A DNA stretch of 64,000 nt, from contig JBBPUQ010000003.1 of assembly GCA_038501195.1 (NCBI GenBank), positions 434,001 to 498,000 on the forward strand, in the 5' to 3' direction. Shown in pieces: positions 24,221 to 36,706 of this stretch (positions are counted from its first letter, which is position 1; every line of letters starts with the position of its first letter). Made by a program: the position numbers and the translations under genes. The notes under the pieces are model-generated. The model did no database searches, was not told where the DNA came from, and worked only from the letters and a program-made list of their open reading frames with translations. Source of the DNA: Nemania diffusa. Its lineage: Eukaryota; Ascomycota; Sordariomycetes; Xylariales; Xylariaceae.

Positions 24221-27200
24221 GTTATAAATTTAATTTCTTTATTAAATTAATGTTTTTTTTTATAAATAATTTTAACTTTTATTATTATAAATATTTTTAT
24301 TTTATTTTTTTTTTATATTATTTTAAAAACTTTTATTTATTTTTAATATATTTTTTTTTTATATTTTTATTATATTTTTTTAAAAAATTAATAAAAATGT
24401 TAAAACAATTTTAAAAATTAATTTTAATTAGTTAAAATAATATAACAAACTTAAACTTTAAGCTATAATATAAAATATTTAAAATTATATTAATTTAAAC
24501 AATAATATATTTATATTTAAAATTAAAGTTAAACTAAAGTTTTTTATTTATAAAAATAAACTAATTAATATAAAAAAAATTTTAAAAAGTAAAAAGTTTA
24601 AAATAATAATAATTTTATAAAAAATATTATATTATTAATTTTTAAAAAAATATAATTAATAATATTTAATATTATTATAAAATTTAATAAACTTATTAAA
24701 ACTTATATTAATAAAATGTTAAAATATATAACTAATATTATTTAATATATTAATTTATATAATTAAATTTTAAAAATAGTTAATTTTAAATATTTAAAAA
24801 TAATATTAGTACAAATATTTAATAAAAATAATTTTAATATTAAATTAATAATAAAATATTTAAAAAATAATTTAGTTTTTATAAAATTAACTATTATAAA
24901 TATTTTATTAATTAAATATTAAATAGTTTTAAATTAAACTTTATAATATATAAATTTTATTTGTTAATATAAAAACTAAATAATTATTTATAAAAAAATA
25001 AAAATATATTAAATATTTAATATAATAAAAATATTTGCAGCTAAAAATTTTTTTAAAGCTATAAACAAATATATTATTTTTAAATAAACTATTAAATAGT
25101 TTTTTATTTTATTTTAAAACAAACTTTTTTATAAAAAATAAATATTTATATTAAATTAATTAAAATAAATTTTTAAAAAATTTATTTATAAAAACAAATT
25201 AAAAACTTTTTAAAATATTTTAACAATTTATTATATTTTAAATAATAAAACTTAAAAATAGTTTAAAAAAAAAAACATAAAAAATAACTTAAAAGTTTTT
25301 AATACTTTTATAAATATTAAATAAAATATATTTATTTTTAATATTTAAAAATATATAAACTTTTTTAATATATAATTATAAAATTTATAAAAAAAATATT
25401 AAAAAAAATATTTTTTATAAAAAAAGTAAAAAAAATTAAAAAGTAATAAAAATATATTTAATAAAACAATTTTTATAAAAAAATCAAAAAAAATAAATAA
25501 AAAATAAAAAAAACTATTTTTAAAAAAAAAAAGTTAAACAATAAAAAAACTTAATATAATAACAATATAATATATATAATAATTAATTTATTTTTTTTAA
25601 AATTATATTTAATTTTAAATATTTATATAATTAAAGTTTAAAAGTTATATTTTTTATTTAATAATATATTATTAAATAACTATAATATTTTTTATTTTAT
25701 AAATAATAAATTGCTTTTAAAAAAAAAATTTTTTAAAATTGTTAAAAAAAAAGCAGTAATAAATACTAGTACTTTTTAATTTTTAATTTTAAAAATAAAA
25801 ACTTAAATTATAAAAAATATACTTTTAAAAAAAAAATAAAAAAAAATCGGTTAATTTAATATTTATTAAAATAACGTTTGTAAAAAATTTTTATATAAAT
25901 TTAATTTTTAAAGCTTATTTTTAAAAAAATAAAAATATAATATTATAAATTAAATTATATATTAAAATTTAATAAACTTAAAAAAAATAATATAATTATT
26001 AAGTTTTTAAAATATTATAATTTAATATTTTTTTAATATAATTTATTTTTTATTTATTTAAATCGATTTTTTATAATAAATATAATATATATTTTAATAA
26101 AAATTTTTATAAATATAATAAAGCTTTTAATAATTTTAATATAAATAAAACAAGTTTTTTTATATTAATTTTTTAAAAATTTTTTAAAATTAAAAAAAAA
26201 CTTTAAATATTTATAACATTTAAAATTAAAATATTTAAAACTTAAACTATTTAAAATATTAATATATAATATAAAAAATATAAAAATTAATAAAATTTTA
26301 TAACTTAAATATAAAAACTATATAAAAATATATATTTTATAAAAAATTTTTAAATAAAATTTTAAAAAAATATTAACAAAACTTTTTTATAAAATTTTTT
26401 AAAATTTATTTAATTATTTAAAAAAGTTTAATAAATTATAATAAATATTAATATTTAAAAATAAATTTAATAATATAATTTAGTTTTATTTTTTTAAAAA
26501 TAAAAAATAAAACTTTATATTTAAACAAATAAAAAAGTTTAAATATTAAATAATATAATAATTTAAGCTTTTTATAATAAAGTTTAAAAGTAATAATAAA
26601 AAAGTAATTATTGCTATTTAAAAAATTATATATTATAAACTTTAAATTAAAAAAAAAAAATCAATTTAAAACTTTTATTAAATTATATTAAAAAGCTAAT
26701 AAAAAATAATAAAAAAACAAATAAAAAAATAATTAAAAAATTAATTAAAATATTTTTAAAAATTAAACTTTTAAACTTTTTTTAATTAAAAATAGTTTAA
26801 ATAATAATTTAATTATATAATATTAATTTTTTAAAAAAAAAACAATTTTTATATATTTTATAAAATATTTAAATTATAATTTAATTAATATTTTAAATAA
26901 TATATATTTAAAATAAAAAAAAAGTTAAAAATTAATTTTAAATTAAATTAAAATTAAATTTTTATATATAAATATAAAATTTATTTTTTAAACAAAAATA
27001 AAAAAATTAATTATAATTATTAAACTTTTAAAATAAAACTAAAAGTATATATTAAATATTTAATAAAATATATAGCAAATAATTTATATAAAATTTAAAT
27101 TTTTTATTTATAAAAAGTAATTTTAATAAAAAATATTAAATTTAATAAAAAAAATTTTTATAATAAAAAATAAAAATATTTTAAAATTAAAATTTTAAAA

Positions 27201-30200
27201 ATATAAATAAACAAAATTAAACTAAACAAATTTGAAAATATTATAATTTTAAAAATTTAAAATATATAAAAGTTTATAATAATAATAAATTAAAAAATAA
27301 ATAAAAATATTTTAAATAATTATAATAATAATATTTAATTTATTAATAAATTTTTTAATATTTATTTAAAAAAATAAAATTTAAAAATAAATACAACTAT
27401 AGTAAAATTAATTAAAAAATTTAATAAAAGCTATATATTTTAATTATAAAAACTTTTAACTTTTTAATAAATATTTAAATTTAAAAAATAATAAAACAAT
27501 ATAAAAATAAAACTTAAAAAAATAATTTAAAATAAAATAATAATATTTTTAAAAAATAAAACATTTTAAACTTTTTAAATTAATATATAAAATATTAAAA
27601 ATAAATTAAATAAAAGTTTATAATAATATAAATATTAAATTATATTTAAAATATTAAATAAATTATTTTAAATAAAATATAAATATATATATAAAATAAA
27701 TTTATTAGTTTTATATATAAATAAATATATTTAAAAAATAATATTTAAAAAGTTAAAAAATAACAATAAAAATTATATAATTTTTATAACTATATTTTAT
27801 AAAAAAAAACAAAATATATTTTTTAAAAAATAACTTTTAGCAATTTTTTTTAAAAACTTTTATATTTAATTAGTTAAAAACTTTATATTAAAAAAACTAA
27901 AAATATAAAATATTGCATATAGTATTTATAACAGTAATAAATTAAAAAAAAATTATAGATTTAAATATAACATTTTAAAAGTTTTATATTTATAAAAATA
28001 ATTTTTTAAAACTATTATTTAAAAATTAAAAAAACTTTTTTAAACATTTAATTAATAAATTATTTAAAACTAATATTTATAATAAATATAAATAATTAAA
28101 AAATAATAAAATATTTAAAATTATTTTTATATAAAATATAAAAAATAATTTATTTTTTTTAAAATAAATATTTATATATAAATTTAATAAAAATAGTTTT
28201 TTAAATATATATAAAATATATTTAGTTATTAAAAATAATTTTAAAAAAAAAAATATAATTTAATTAATTTATATAGTTATATTTATAATTAAAATATTTA
28301 AATTTATAATAATATTAACAATAACTTTTAATTTTAAAATTAAATAGTTTAATATAATTAAAACATTTTTTAATATATTAAAAATTAATAAAGTTTTTAT
28401 AAATATATTATTTTTAAAAAATTTTAATTAAAACAATTTAATTAATAAATTTAATAAAATATTATATAATTTAAAAAACTTTTTATTGTTATAATATAAA
28501 AAGTTTATTAAAATATTTAAAACTAATAAAATAATAGTTTTAAAAAAAAAACTTTGTTTGTTTTATATTTTAAAATATATAATATTTATTATATTTTATA
28601 TAAATAACTTTTTAGTTTTATATTATAAAACTTATAAAAAAAAAATAAAAAAAATTATTTTAAATATTAAAAAAGCTTATAAATTTAAAAATCAAAATAA
28701 TATTATTTAGTTTTTAAAAATTAAAATAATTTAAAACTACTTTTAAAAAATAATTATATTAATATATAACAAATATATTAACAAAATTATAATATATTAT
28801 AAATTTTATAATTAAAATTAAATTTTTATAATATTACTTTTAATAAAAAAGTTTAAAAAATATTTAAAAAATATAACAAAAATAAAAATTAAACTATATT
28901 AAAAATTAATTAAATCAATTTTATATATAATAATATTTTTAAAACTAAATATTATATATATAATAATATAACTTTTAAAGTTTTTAATTAATTTTAGTTT
29001 TATATATTATAAAGCTATTTATTAAATAATTTAATATTTATATATAATATATTTTTTTAAAATTATATATAAAATATAAAATTATAAAGTTTAAGCTTTT
29101 TTAATAATAAAAAATATTTTATTTATAAATAATTATAAAATTTGTTGTTTTTTATATAAATATATTATATTATTATTTAAAAGTACAATTTTATAAAAAA
29201 TTATTTATTAAAATATTATATTTACTTTTATTATTATTATAAAAAAAACAATAACTTTTAAAAAGCTATTTTATAATTTTATTTTAAAATTAAATAAAAT
29301 ATAAACAATTAAATTAATAATAAATAAAAATAAAAAAATAAATATTAAATTTAAATATATAAATATATAAAATATATAATTATATTAAAAATATTTTAAA
29401 AAAAGTTTTAAAATATTATATTTTTTTATTAGCTAAATATTTATTAATAAATTAACTAAAAATTTATTATAAACTTAGTTTAAATATTTTTAAATTTTTA
29501 TTAATTTTAAAAATATAAATTATATTTATAATATAAGCTTAAAAAATAAATAAAAAAAACTTTTTAATTATTTATTAATTTATAACAATTAAAACAACTA
29601 AAAATAAAAAAAAAAAGTAAAATTAAAATAAGTTATATTAATTTTTATTTATTATTTTTATTATTTTATTTTTTAAACTTATTAAATATTAAAAATATTA
29701 ATTTTTATTTATTAAAATTTTTAAAAAAAATATATAAAATATAAAAAAAAAAAAAATATAAAAATATATAATATAATTATATAACAATATATTAGTAGTA
29801 TTAATAATATAAACAAAAAAGTTGTTAATAATAAAAATATTAACAGTATTAAAAAAAAAAAAAAAAAAATAGCTAAAAAAAATAATTAAAATATAAAAAA
29901 TAAACAAAAACTTAAATATATAAATATTTTAATAAAAAATATAAAAAGCAAATATAAATATAAACAATAAAAAAGCAGCAGTAGCAAACTTTTTTTTATT
30001 TATTTTAAAAATAATTTAAAAAATACTATAAAAGCAAAAAAGTTTTTATATAAAAACTATTAATTAAAAATTATTATAATAATTTTAAAAAATATTAAAA
30101 TAAAATTTATAATTTAAAAAACTTTAAATTAAATAATTATTATTAAATAACAAATAAATAATATTATATAATTTAAATTATATTTATATTTATTAATATA

Positions 30201-30593
30201 ATATTTTAAATATATATAAAAAATATAAAAAAAACTTATATAAATATATATATATATTTTAAAAAATATTTATAATAATATTAGTTATAACTAGTTATAT
30301 TAAAATATATATTATTTTTATATTTAATAAAAATAGCGCTTATATAGCAGTAACAAAAAACTATATATTTTTTTTTTAAATAAAATATAAATAATAATAT
30401 TTATTAAAATATAAATATAAACAAATATTTAATAAATTATAAAATTTAAAACATTATATTAAAAAAAAAAAAAAAAAAAAAAGTTATTGTTATTATTATT
30501 AATAGCAATAACAAAAACGCAAAAAATATAAACAGCAAAATAAATAATAATATTTATAATAATAATATAAAAAATTTTAATAACTATTAACTA

Positions 30594-30624
<31 letters not shown>

Positions 30625-30636
30625 GCGCTTAAATAT

Positions 30637-30667
<31 letters not shown>

Positions 30668-30944
30668 CCGAAAAAAAAAAAATCTCAAAAATAAACTAAA
30701 AGCAATAATAAAAAAAAATAAAACTACTTTTTAAAAACATTAATATATAATTAATATTTTATAATATAAAATTAAAAAATTATTTATTATATTAAAATAT
30801 TATAATAAAATAATATTATTTAAAGTTTTAATTAATATAAAAATTTTATAAAATATATATTAATAATAATAACAATATTTATAACTATAAATTAGTTTTA
30901 AATTTATTTATATAAAAAAAAAGCTTAAAAATTGCAATTTATAA

Positions 30945-30979
<35 letters not shown>

Positions 30980-31014
30980 AATTATTTTATTAGTTAATTA
31001 AATATATAATAATT

Positions 31015-31054
31015 AAGCGATTTTAAAAATATATTTATAAATTTAAAAAAATCG

Positions 31055-31057
<3 letters not shown>
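31015..31057. repeat. Inverted repeat inside the mutated element
   Basis: AAGCGATTTT at 31015-31024 is matched by AAAATCGCTT at 31048-31057 with an A+T spacer, forming a potential hairpin. It is notable as one of the few places with CpG left in the block. Homopolymer A runs of more than 20 bases lie on both sides (about 30950-30977 and 31060-31091). Confidence 0.55.
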
Positions 31058-31094
<37 letters not shown>

Positions 31095-31435
31095 AAATTA
31101 TTTTATAATCAATTTATATTAAAAATATTAAAATATTAAAAATAAACTTATTTTATATATAAAAAAAAAACATATTTTTTTTATAACTACTAGTTTAAAT
31201 TTATTAAATATATTATATAATTTAATAATTTTATAATTAAAATATAAAAAATATATTAAAATAACAATATATTAAAAAAAATATATTTTTAGCTTTTTTT
31301 TTATAAAAATTAACTATTTAAAATATATTTTTATAAAAATTTTAAAATATAAAATTAAAAAAATTATTATTTATTTTTTTTATTAATATATAAAAAAAAA
31401 ACAATTAAATAGTTTAAAATAATTTAGCTAAAAAA

Positions 31436-31830
31436 TATATAATAATATAAATAAATTTAATAAAACAAATTTAAAAAATTAAGTTATAAAATTTATTTAA
31501 ATAAATTTATTTAATAAAAAACTTAAAAAAAAACTTTTATAAAAGTTTTTTTATTATTTATAACATTATTTATTAAAATTATTATTTATTATAAACATTT
31601 ATTATTACAAACAAATAAAAGCAATTATAAAATTAAAATTTAAAAACAAAACATTAAACCTGATTTTAGTATTTATTAAAAGCATATATATATATATAAA
31701 GCTTAAAAATCAAAAAACTAAAATAACTAAAATATAAAGCAAGCTTTATTTTAATACATCTTTTAAAATCGTTTTAGTTACACTAGTTCAATTCTATTTG
31801 CTAAGCTCGATCGTACTTTTGTACGTAACA
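31436..31830. repeat. Right long terminal repeat
   Basis: Second copy of the terminal repeat. Over 31801-31830 it differs from 24191-24220 at 12 of 30 positions, and all 12 are C or G here against T or A in the left copy. The match stops after CA at 31830. The MFS gene's stop codon begins 56 bp further on (minus strand). Confidence 0.85.
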
Positions 31831-31886
31831 TTTCGTTTTTCCTTATTGAATTTTCAGTTACGCAAACAGTCAGAACCTTAGCGTGG

Positions 31887-34113
31887 CTAGAGCGTAAATC
31901 GGAAAGAAGGGTGGTAATCCCCCATATTCTGCACTTCCTCAACCGGCCTCGAAAGCCTGTCGTCCCTCTCCCCCGCCTCGCGCTTGCGGTTCTCAACCCA
32001 CATGCCCACGAACAGCGCCGTGGCAGCAATGCCGCCGAGCCAAGTAAAACCCAGCGCAGTGCCGTAGCCGGTGACGTACCCGGGCGCTTCGCGGGCTATG
32101 AAGATGTTCGCGGCTACTACGCCTACGATGTTGCCGATGGCGATCTGGATCCCGGAGCTGAAGGCCCGCTTCCAGTGCCCTGAGACGTTGTTTGCTAGCC
32201 AGACAAGGGATAGGGGCGTTGCGGTGTATCCGCCGCTCGAGACGAAGAATAGCGCTGCGTACTTGGCGTTGCGACTGAGACTCTCCTGGCCGAGAAGTAC
32301 TATGAGCATTCAAAGTTAGATACTGCTTTTTATGGGTAACTTTAGAGTGTTGCTGGAAAGTAGAAAGCAACTAATATGAGGTTCTAGCCTGAAAGGAGCG
32401 CCCTCTACTCTCAAGATTCCAATAAACAGAAAGAAAACAAGTAGAGAATCACTCACAACCATAGCCAATGGTGGTAAGACCACAACAAAGCATAACAAAG
32501 CCATAACGATGCTTGCAGCGATCTGAGAGCCAGCCAACGAGAACCACGATGACCGCCGTCACGGCGTAGATGGGAATGCTGTGGATCTGCGCCTCGCGGG
32601 CCTTCCAGCCGAACTCGACGAGGATCGTCGGCATGAAGAAGACCAAAGAGTACCCCGCGATGGCCATGCCCATAAATACCAAGGACGCGAGCCAGATCTT
32701 CCAGTCGCTAAAGATGAGCTTATATGCCTGCTTGTTCAGCGTGTCCACTACGATGTACACTTTTGTCAGTTATTGCTATCCTAATCCCTAATTATGCGGG
32801 GAACTACTTACTCCGAGCCTCATCCGCACCGTCTTCATCTAGGATGCGGCTAAGGAGAGCTTTCTCCTCGGTGTTCAGAAACCGGCATTGTGAGGGCCAG
32901 TCCACGATCAAGAAGGCCGCGATGACGGCGACGAAGGCTGTCGCCGCGCCCTCGATGATGAAGATCCAGCGCCAGGCGCGCAGGTTGCGGTGTCCATCTA
33001 GATCAGCGATGGCATACGCGAGTAACTGCAGGCAAACAGAAAAACCGTCAGCTGTCTAGTTCACCAACCAATAAGTGGTATACATCGGTATACGATAGCG
33101 GAATCGGGAGATTCGGTGGGGTTTCACGGTCACTCACCCCTCCAATCGCACCAGCGACGACCACGGAGCAGAGGAACGAGCTCATGCGGATCTGGAACTC
33201 GTGCCTCTTGTAGTACATGGAGGTCAGGTAGATGATGCCCGGCATGACGCCGGCCTCGAACACGCCCAGTAGGAAGCGGAGGGCTACTAGTTGGTGGTAC
33301 GTCTTGACGAAGCCCATCGACATGCTGACGATTCCCCAACCGAACATGAGGCTTGAGAGGTACAAGGCTATATACATTTTTGGTTAGTCAGTTATATTAC
33401 TGCTGGCCTTTGTGTAGCATGGTGGGAAAAGCAAGGGGAACATGGCGCGTAGAGTGCTGAGTGACATGTGTAACCAATGTCCTTTTTTCTCCCTTTTTGC
33501 TATGATTTAATTTCTTTCACTCACAAGGACGCACCCTCTTAATTACCATATTGCTAGGGATTTCGAGGAGTACGTATGGGATAAAGTATACCTAGAAAAG
33601 GGGTTAATTAGCACCGGCAACTCGCATAGCTAGAAAAGGACTTAATAAAATCGGTAGCGAGGCTGCATAGTAATTTGCAGGCTCACCAGAGACTAGGGCA
33701 TAACTTACAAAGACAGCAATGTTATATCGGTTGCCATAAAGTTCAAGTTCCTCGGTAAGGCCCTGGATGCGGGCATTGCTGATGTTAATGCGATCTAGAA
33801 ACGAGAAGGCATAGATGACAAATAAGATGGGGTAGACGTTAAGATCTATCTTCCAGCGTAGTCGACTCGCGGCAGCGGGATCTATCGGGTCTAGGGATTC
33901 GATATCCCCATCTGTCAAGCTGGTTTCGCTAATAACATGATGTGGTCCCTTGTAGGCACCAATATCGTGTGACAACTCCGCTGGGGGCATATTTGGTGTT
34001 CTTAATTTATCGTCACCTAGAGTTTGCGTTGGGGGTAGAACACTTGTATACGTGTTACATAAAAGTAAGGTGTTGCCTAATAAGCTAATAGGGTCGGGAA
34101 TAAGTGAGGCCAT
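31887..34113 (-). CDS. MFS anion:cation symporter (allantoate/nicotinate permease-like)
   Basis: Six exons join in frame on the minus strand: 34113-33709, 33591-33525, 33367-33138, 33025-32812, 32759-32457 and 32299-31887. They give 543 residues; an internal ATG at 33990 would give 502, closer to the family norm. The first helix region has 'FLDRINISNARIQGL', the hallmark of the ACS (Dal5/Tna1/Fen2/Vht1) group. 'VYFIPYVLLEIPSN', 'RFLLGVFEAGVMPGIIYLTSMYY' and 'RWIFIIEG' follow at the expected places. The second half begins with IVDWPSQCRFLNTEEKALL and has six helices including 'NNVSGHWKRAF'. It imports a carboxylate, vitamin or small peptide by proton symport at the plasma membrane; substrate undetermined. 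Despite lying 56 bp from the wrecked retroelement, its codons show no A+T drift and no break is seen. Confidence 0.9.
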
Positions 34114-36706
34114 TTTGAATGATGGTAACGTAGGCTAAGAGGATCGGAGTATTTCGTTGAGGTGAGCCAAGGCACGTTTCATACTCTGTCCCTAAGTATG
34201 GCAGGCCAAACACGATGTAGAGCAACTGAGAAACGTTGGAAGATGTCACTCAATACTCTATTGTTGTTCCTACAATAGGGAGTGTTCGTGCCAATAGTGA
34301 GTTCGTTTGCCGCCTTGTGCACTCACACGTAGTCGGTGGCATAACGTGAGTGCGACTAGGAGATAATATATATTAAACGTTGCCATGAACTGGTCGTTAT
34401 CATCAACTTGTTTTTGCAGACACTCATCTATCAGGGATGTGATGCATAGCAAGACATTTGGTTGTGTGTTAGTATATTGCTTTTTCAGTCTAGATGCCCC
34501 TATCTCCTACCCTTCTTTTCACATAAACTAAACTACCCAACCTTTAGTATCACTCAAAGCAGTTATCCATCCCTCGCTACTGACATGTCCCACCGTGCAG
34601 CGGGCTAGACCATGAACTCTTTAGAACATAGGGCTTTGGTGATTCAACCTTTTGCGTTTTGTTGCGACCATATATCTATATTAGGCTATGATATACATAT
34701 CAAAGCATTCTTCACCGCTGGGAAGTTATTCCGAACTGAGACAAGGTTTAACCCCCTGTTACCAAATGTTCAGTTTTAGGATAAGGTTTAAGACACTTAG
34801 GTAGTAAGAGCTAAGTAATACAGAAAGTCACGGGTGTCTCCAATCCTCCGATTCTACTACCTATGTACATAGAGCCGCTTCCCACTAAAGATCAAGGAAC
34901 CAACCCTATAGGTTGGTTAAATTGCATGTGATGTGACTGTTGATCTAGAGCACACTTAGTCCTTTCCCCTCCTACATGTACTCTAAATGACATCACATCT
35001 ATCAACTAAATGTTGCTAAATTGATGTCAGTGAGTACAGGCAAACATACCGAGGTACGTACTCTATCCCTTGGACCACTTCCGTTAATCTGATTTCATAC
35101 TTCTTGAAAGTTGTCGCTGGTCCCAGTTAGCCGCCTTATCTGAAGCTTTGCGTATTATATACTTGGACCTATGTCTGAAAGGCCTATATATGTATACTAT
35201 TAGCCACTGATAGGTAGATCCTAGCTCTAATTCACACATACCCAAAATAGATGAAGCCTAGCTTTTAATTGGTCTAATAATAGTTAGGGTCCCCCGGAAT
35301 CGGAGGGGACGTTGAAGTCTAAAAAATGGAGACGCCTATCTCAACACAGCTGCTACCATTATAATACAGGGTACAAAATAGATGATAATAATACCCTTGT
35401 TCCATACCAGTCTGCAAGGTCCCTTTTCTATAGACCCAAAAATATAAATTGCTACGGTGACCATCGTAATACAATACATTAGCTTTGTTGTGAGGACACT
35501 ACATGCATATAGCCTGCATTAGAGGAATATTACCGGCCACAACGAACAATTGTAAGACCCACAGGATGCATCAAACATCCAGCCGCCTTTCACAATGATG
35601 CCTGCTCGCCGCACAAGTTGAAAGACCTTGAATAGCCCCTTACTTATTAATCTCAATCCTCTTGTTTGTTAATTTCCTTGCCCACATAAGTAAACAGTCT
35701 GGGAGATCGGGATATGGCCGCCTCTATAGAAGTATCAAGGAGCTAACATAAAAAGTCTCGATAAGATATCACATAAATAACATCTTAGCATTATTCATAG
35801 CCTAGCTAATTACTCTATAACTACAAGATATAATAGAAAATGAGAAGGAAAGGACGGGTCAACTTAGAGCAAGGGAGTATGAACGGATAGGTCCCTGGTT
35901 GAGAGAAGGTAGCACACAACCCGCTCCCCTCCTCCTCTGCGTGTACTACAGTTTGCCTGTTGTACTTGGTACTGACTACGAGGGGAGAACAGTGAAGAGC
36001 GCCCTCCAGTGAGAGTAGAAGTTTCTCTAATAAACAGGACTCGATCTCTCCCTTTCGTAACCCTTTTCTCATTTTACTGGCTCGAGCCCTTGACTACCAT
36101 GCTTTCTATCATCTACATGAAGGCCATTTAAATTGCGCGTGGACAGTGCTACTATAGTTTCTCGGCTTTTACCGCCTGTGTCCATCAACCTGGGAGCATG
36201 ACCGGGATGAAGCGGGGAAATATTTCAATCTTCTACTTCATCTCACCTTGGCTAGCTGGCTCTCCCCAGGGTTGATGTGCAACAATGACCAACATGACTA
36301 GTAGACAAACGCCTCCGGGAGGTTACCCTTGTTCAGTAACACATCAGCCACACCCGACAGCGAAATTAACTACTTCGTGATTGGTATTTATTATTTATTG
36401 ATCCAGTCTTGACCTCTACCATGTTCCTATCCTACTCGGTATTACTATAGCTTAATACGAATGCTTATAATAGCTCGTAAAACTGGTTAGGCTTAACAAT
36501 TCTTCGCAACCCAACGGGATCGCTACCTACCATAATACATAACTCCAAGAAGATCAAAGGCCCTATGTTCAACGACAACGACAACGACATATCGCCGAAG
36601 CTGCGTGGTTATAGAAATCGTCATATTTACTTATCTAATACCTCGGGAGGGAGATTTAGAGCATAAAAACGATTGTTTCGAGTTCGAAACACCACTCTTT
36701 GGCGAC
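34114..36706. other. Gene-free interval, 2.6 kb
   Basis: No supported gene, RNA or repeat. The left part is the promoter side of the MFS symporter and the right part the promoter side of the rhodopsin-domain gene. Composition is unremarkable with modest A+T excess. Confidence 0.45.

Larger units (their letters stand above)
23824..31830. mobile_element. RIP-destroyed LTR retrotransposon, about 8.0 kb
   Basis: Two direct repeats of about 395 bp bound an 8,007-bp block. The left copy begins TGTATAACAG at 23824 and the right copy ends GTACGTAACA at 31830, so the element shows the TG...CA ends typical of LTRs. Almost every aligned difference is C against T or G against A, the signature of RIP. 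The interior is nearly free of G and C: sampled 60-base lines hold only 2-3 such bases. No coding frame survives; short open frames inside (such as the one near 29.7-29.9 kb) encode only Phe/Ile/Asn/Lys/Tyr strings from A+T sequence. No primer-binding site, polypurine tract or target-site duplication can be recognised. Gypsy or Copia class cannot be decided, nor can orientation. Confidence 0.85.

Noticed and set aside
29698..29907. Open frame of 69 codons inside the A+T block
   Set aside because: It encodes only Phe, Ile, Asn, Tyr and Lys strings produced by A+T composition, with no domain and no conserved start.
23819..31836. Target-site duplication flanking the LTR element
   Set aside because: The five bases before 23824 (AGTTT) and after 31830 (TTTCG) do not match, even allowing C/T and G/A changes. 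I report the element without a duplication.
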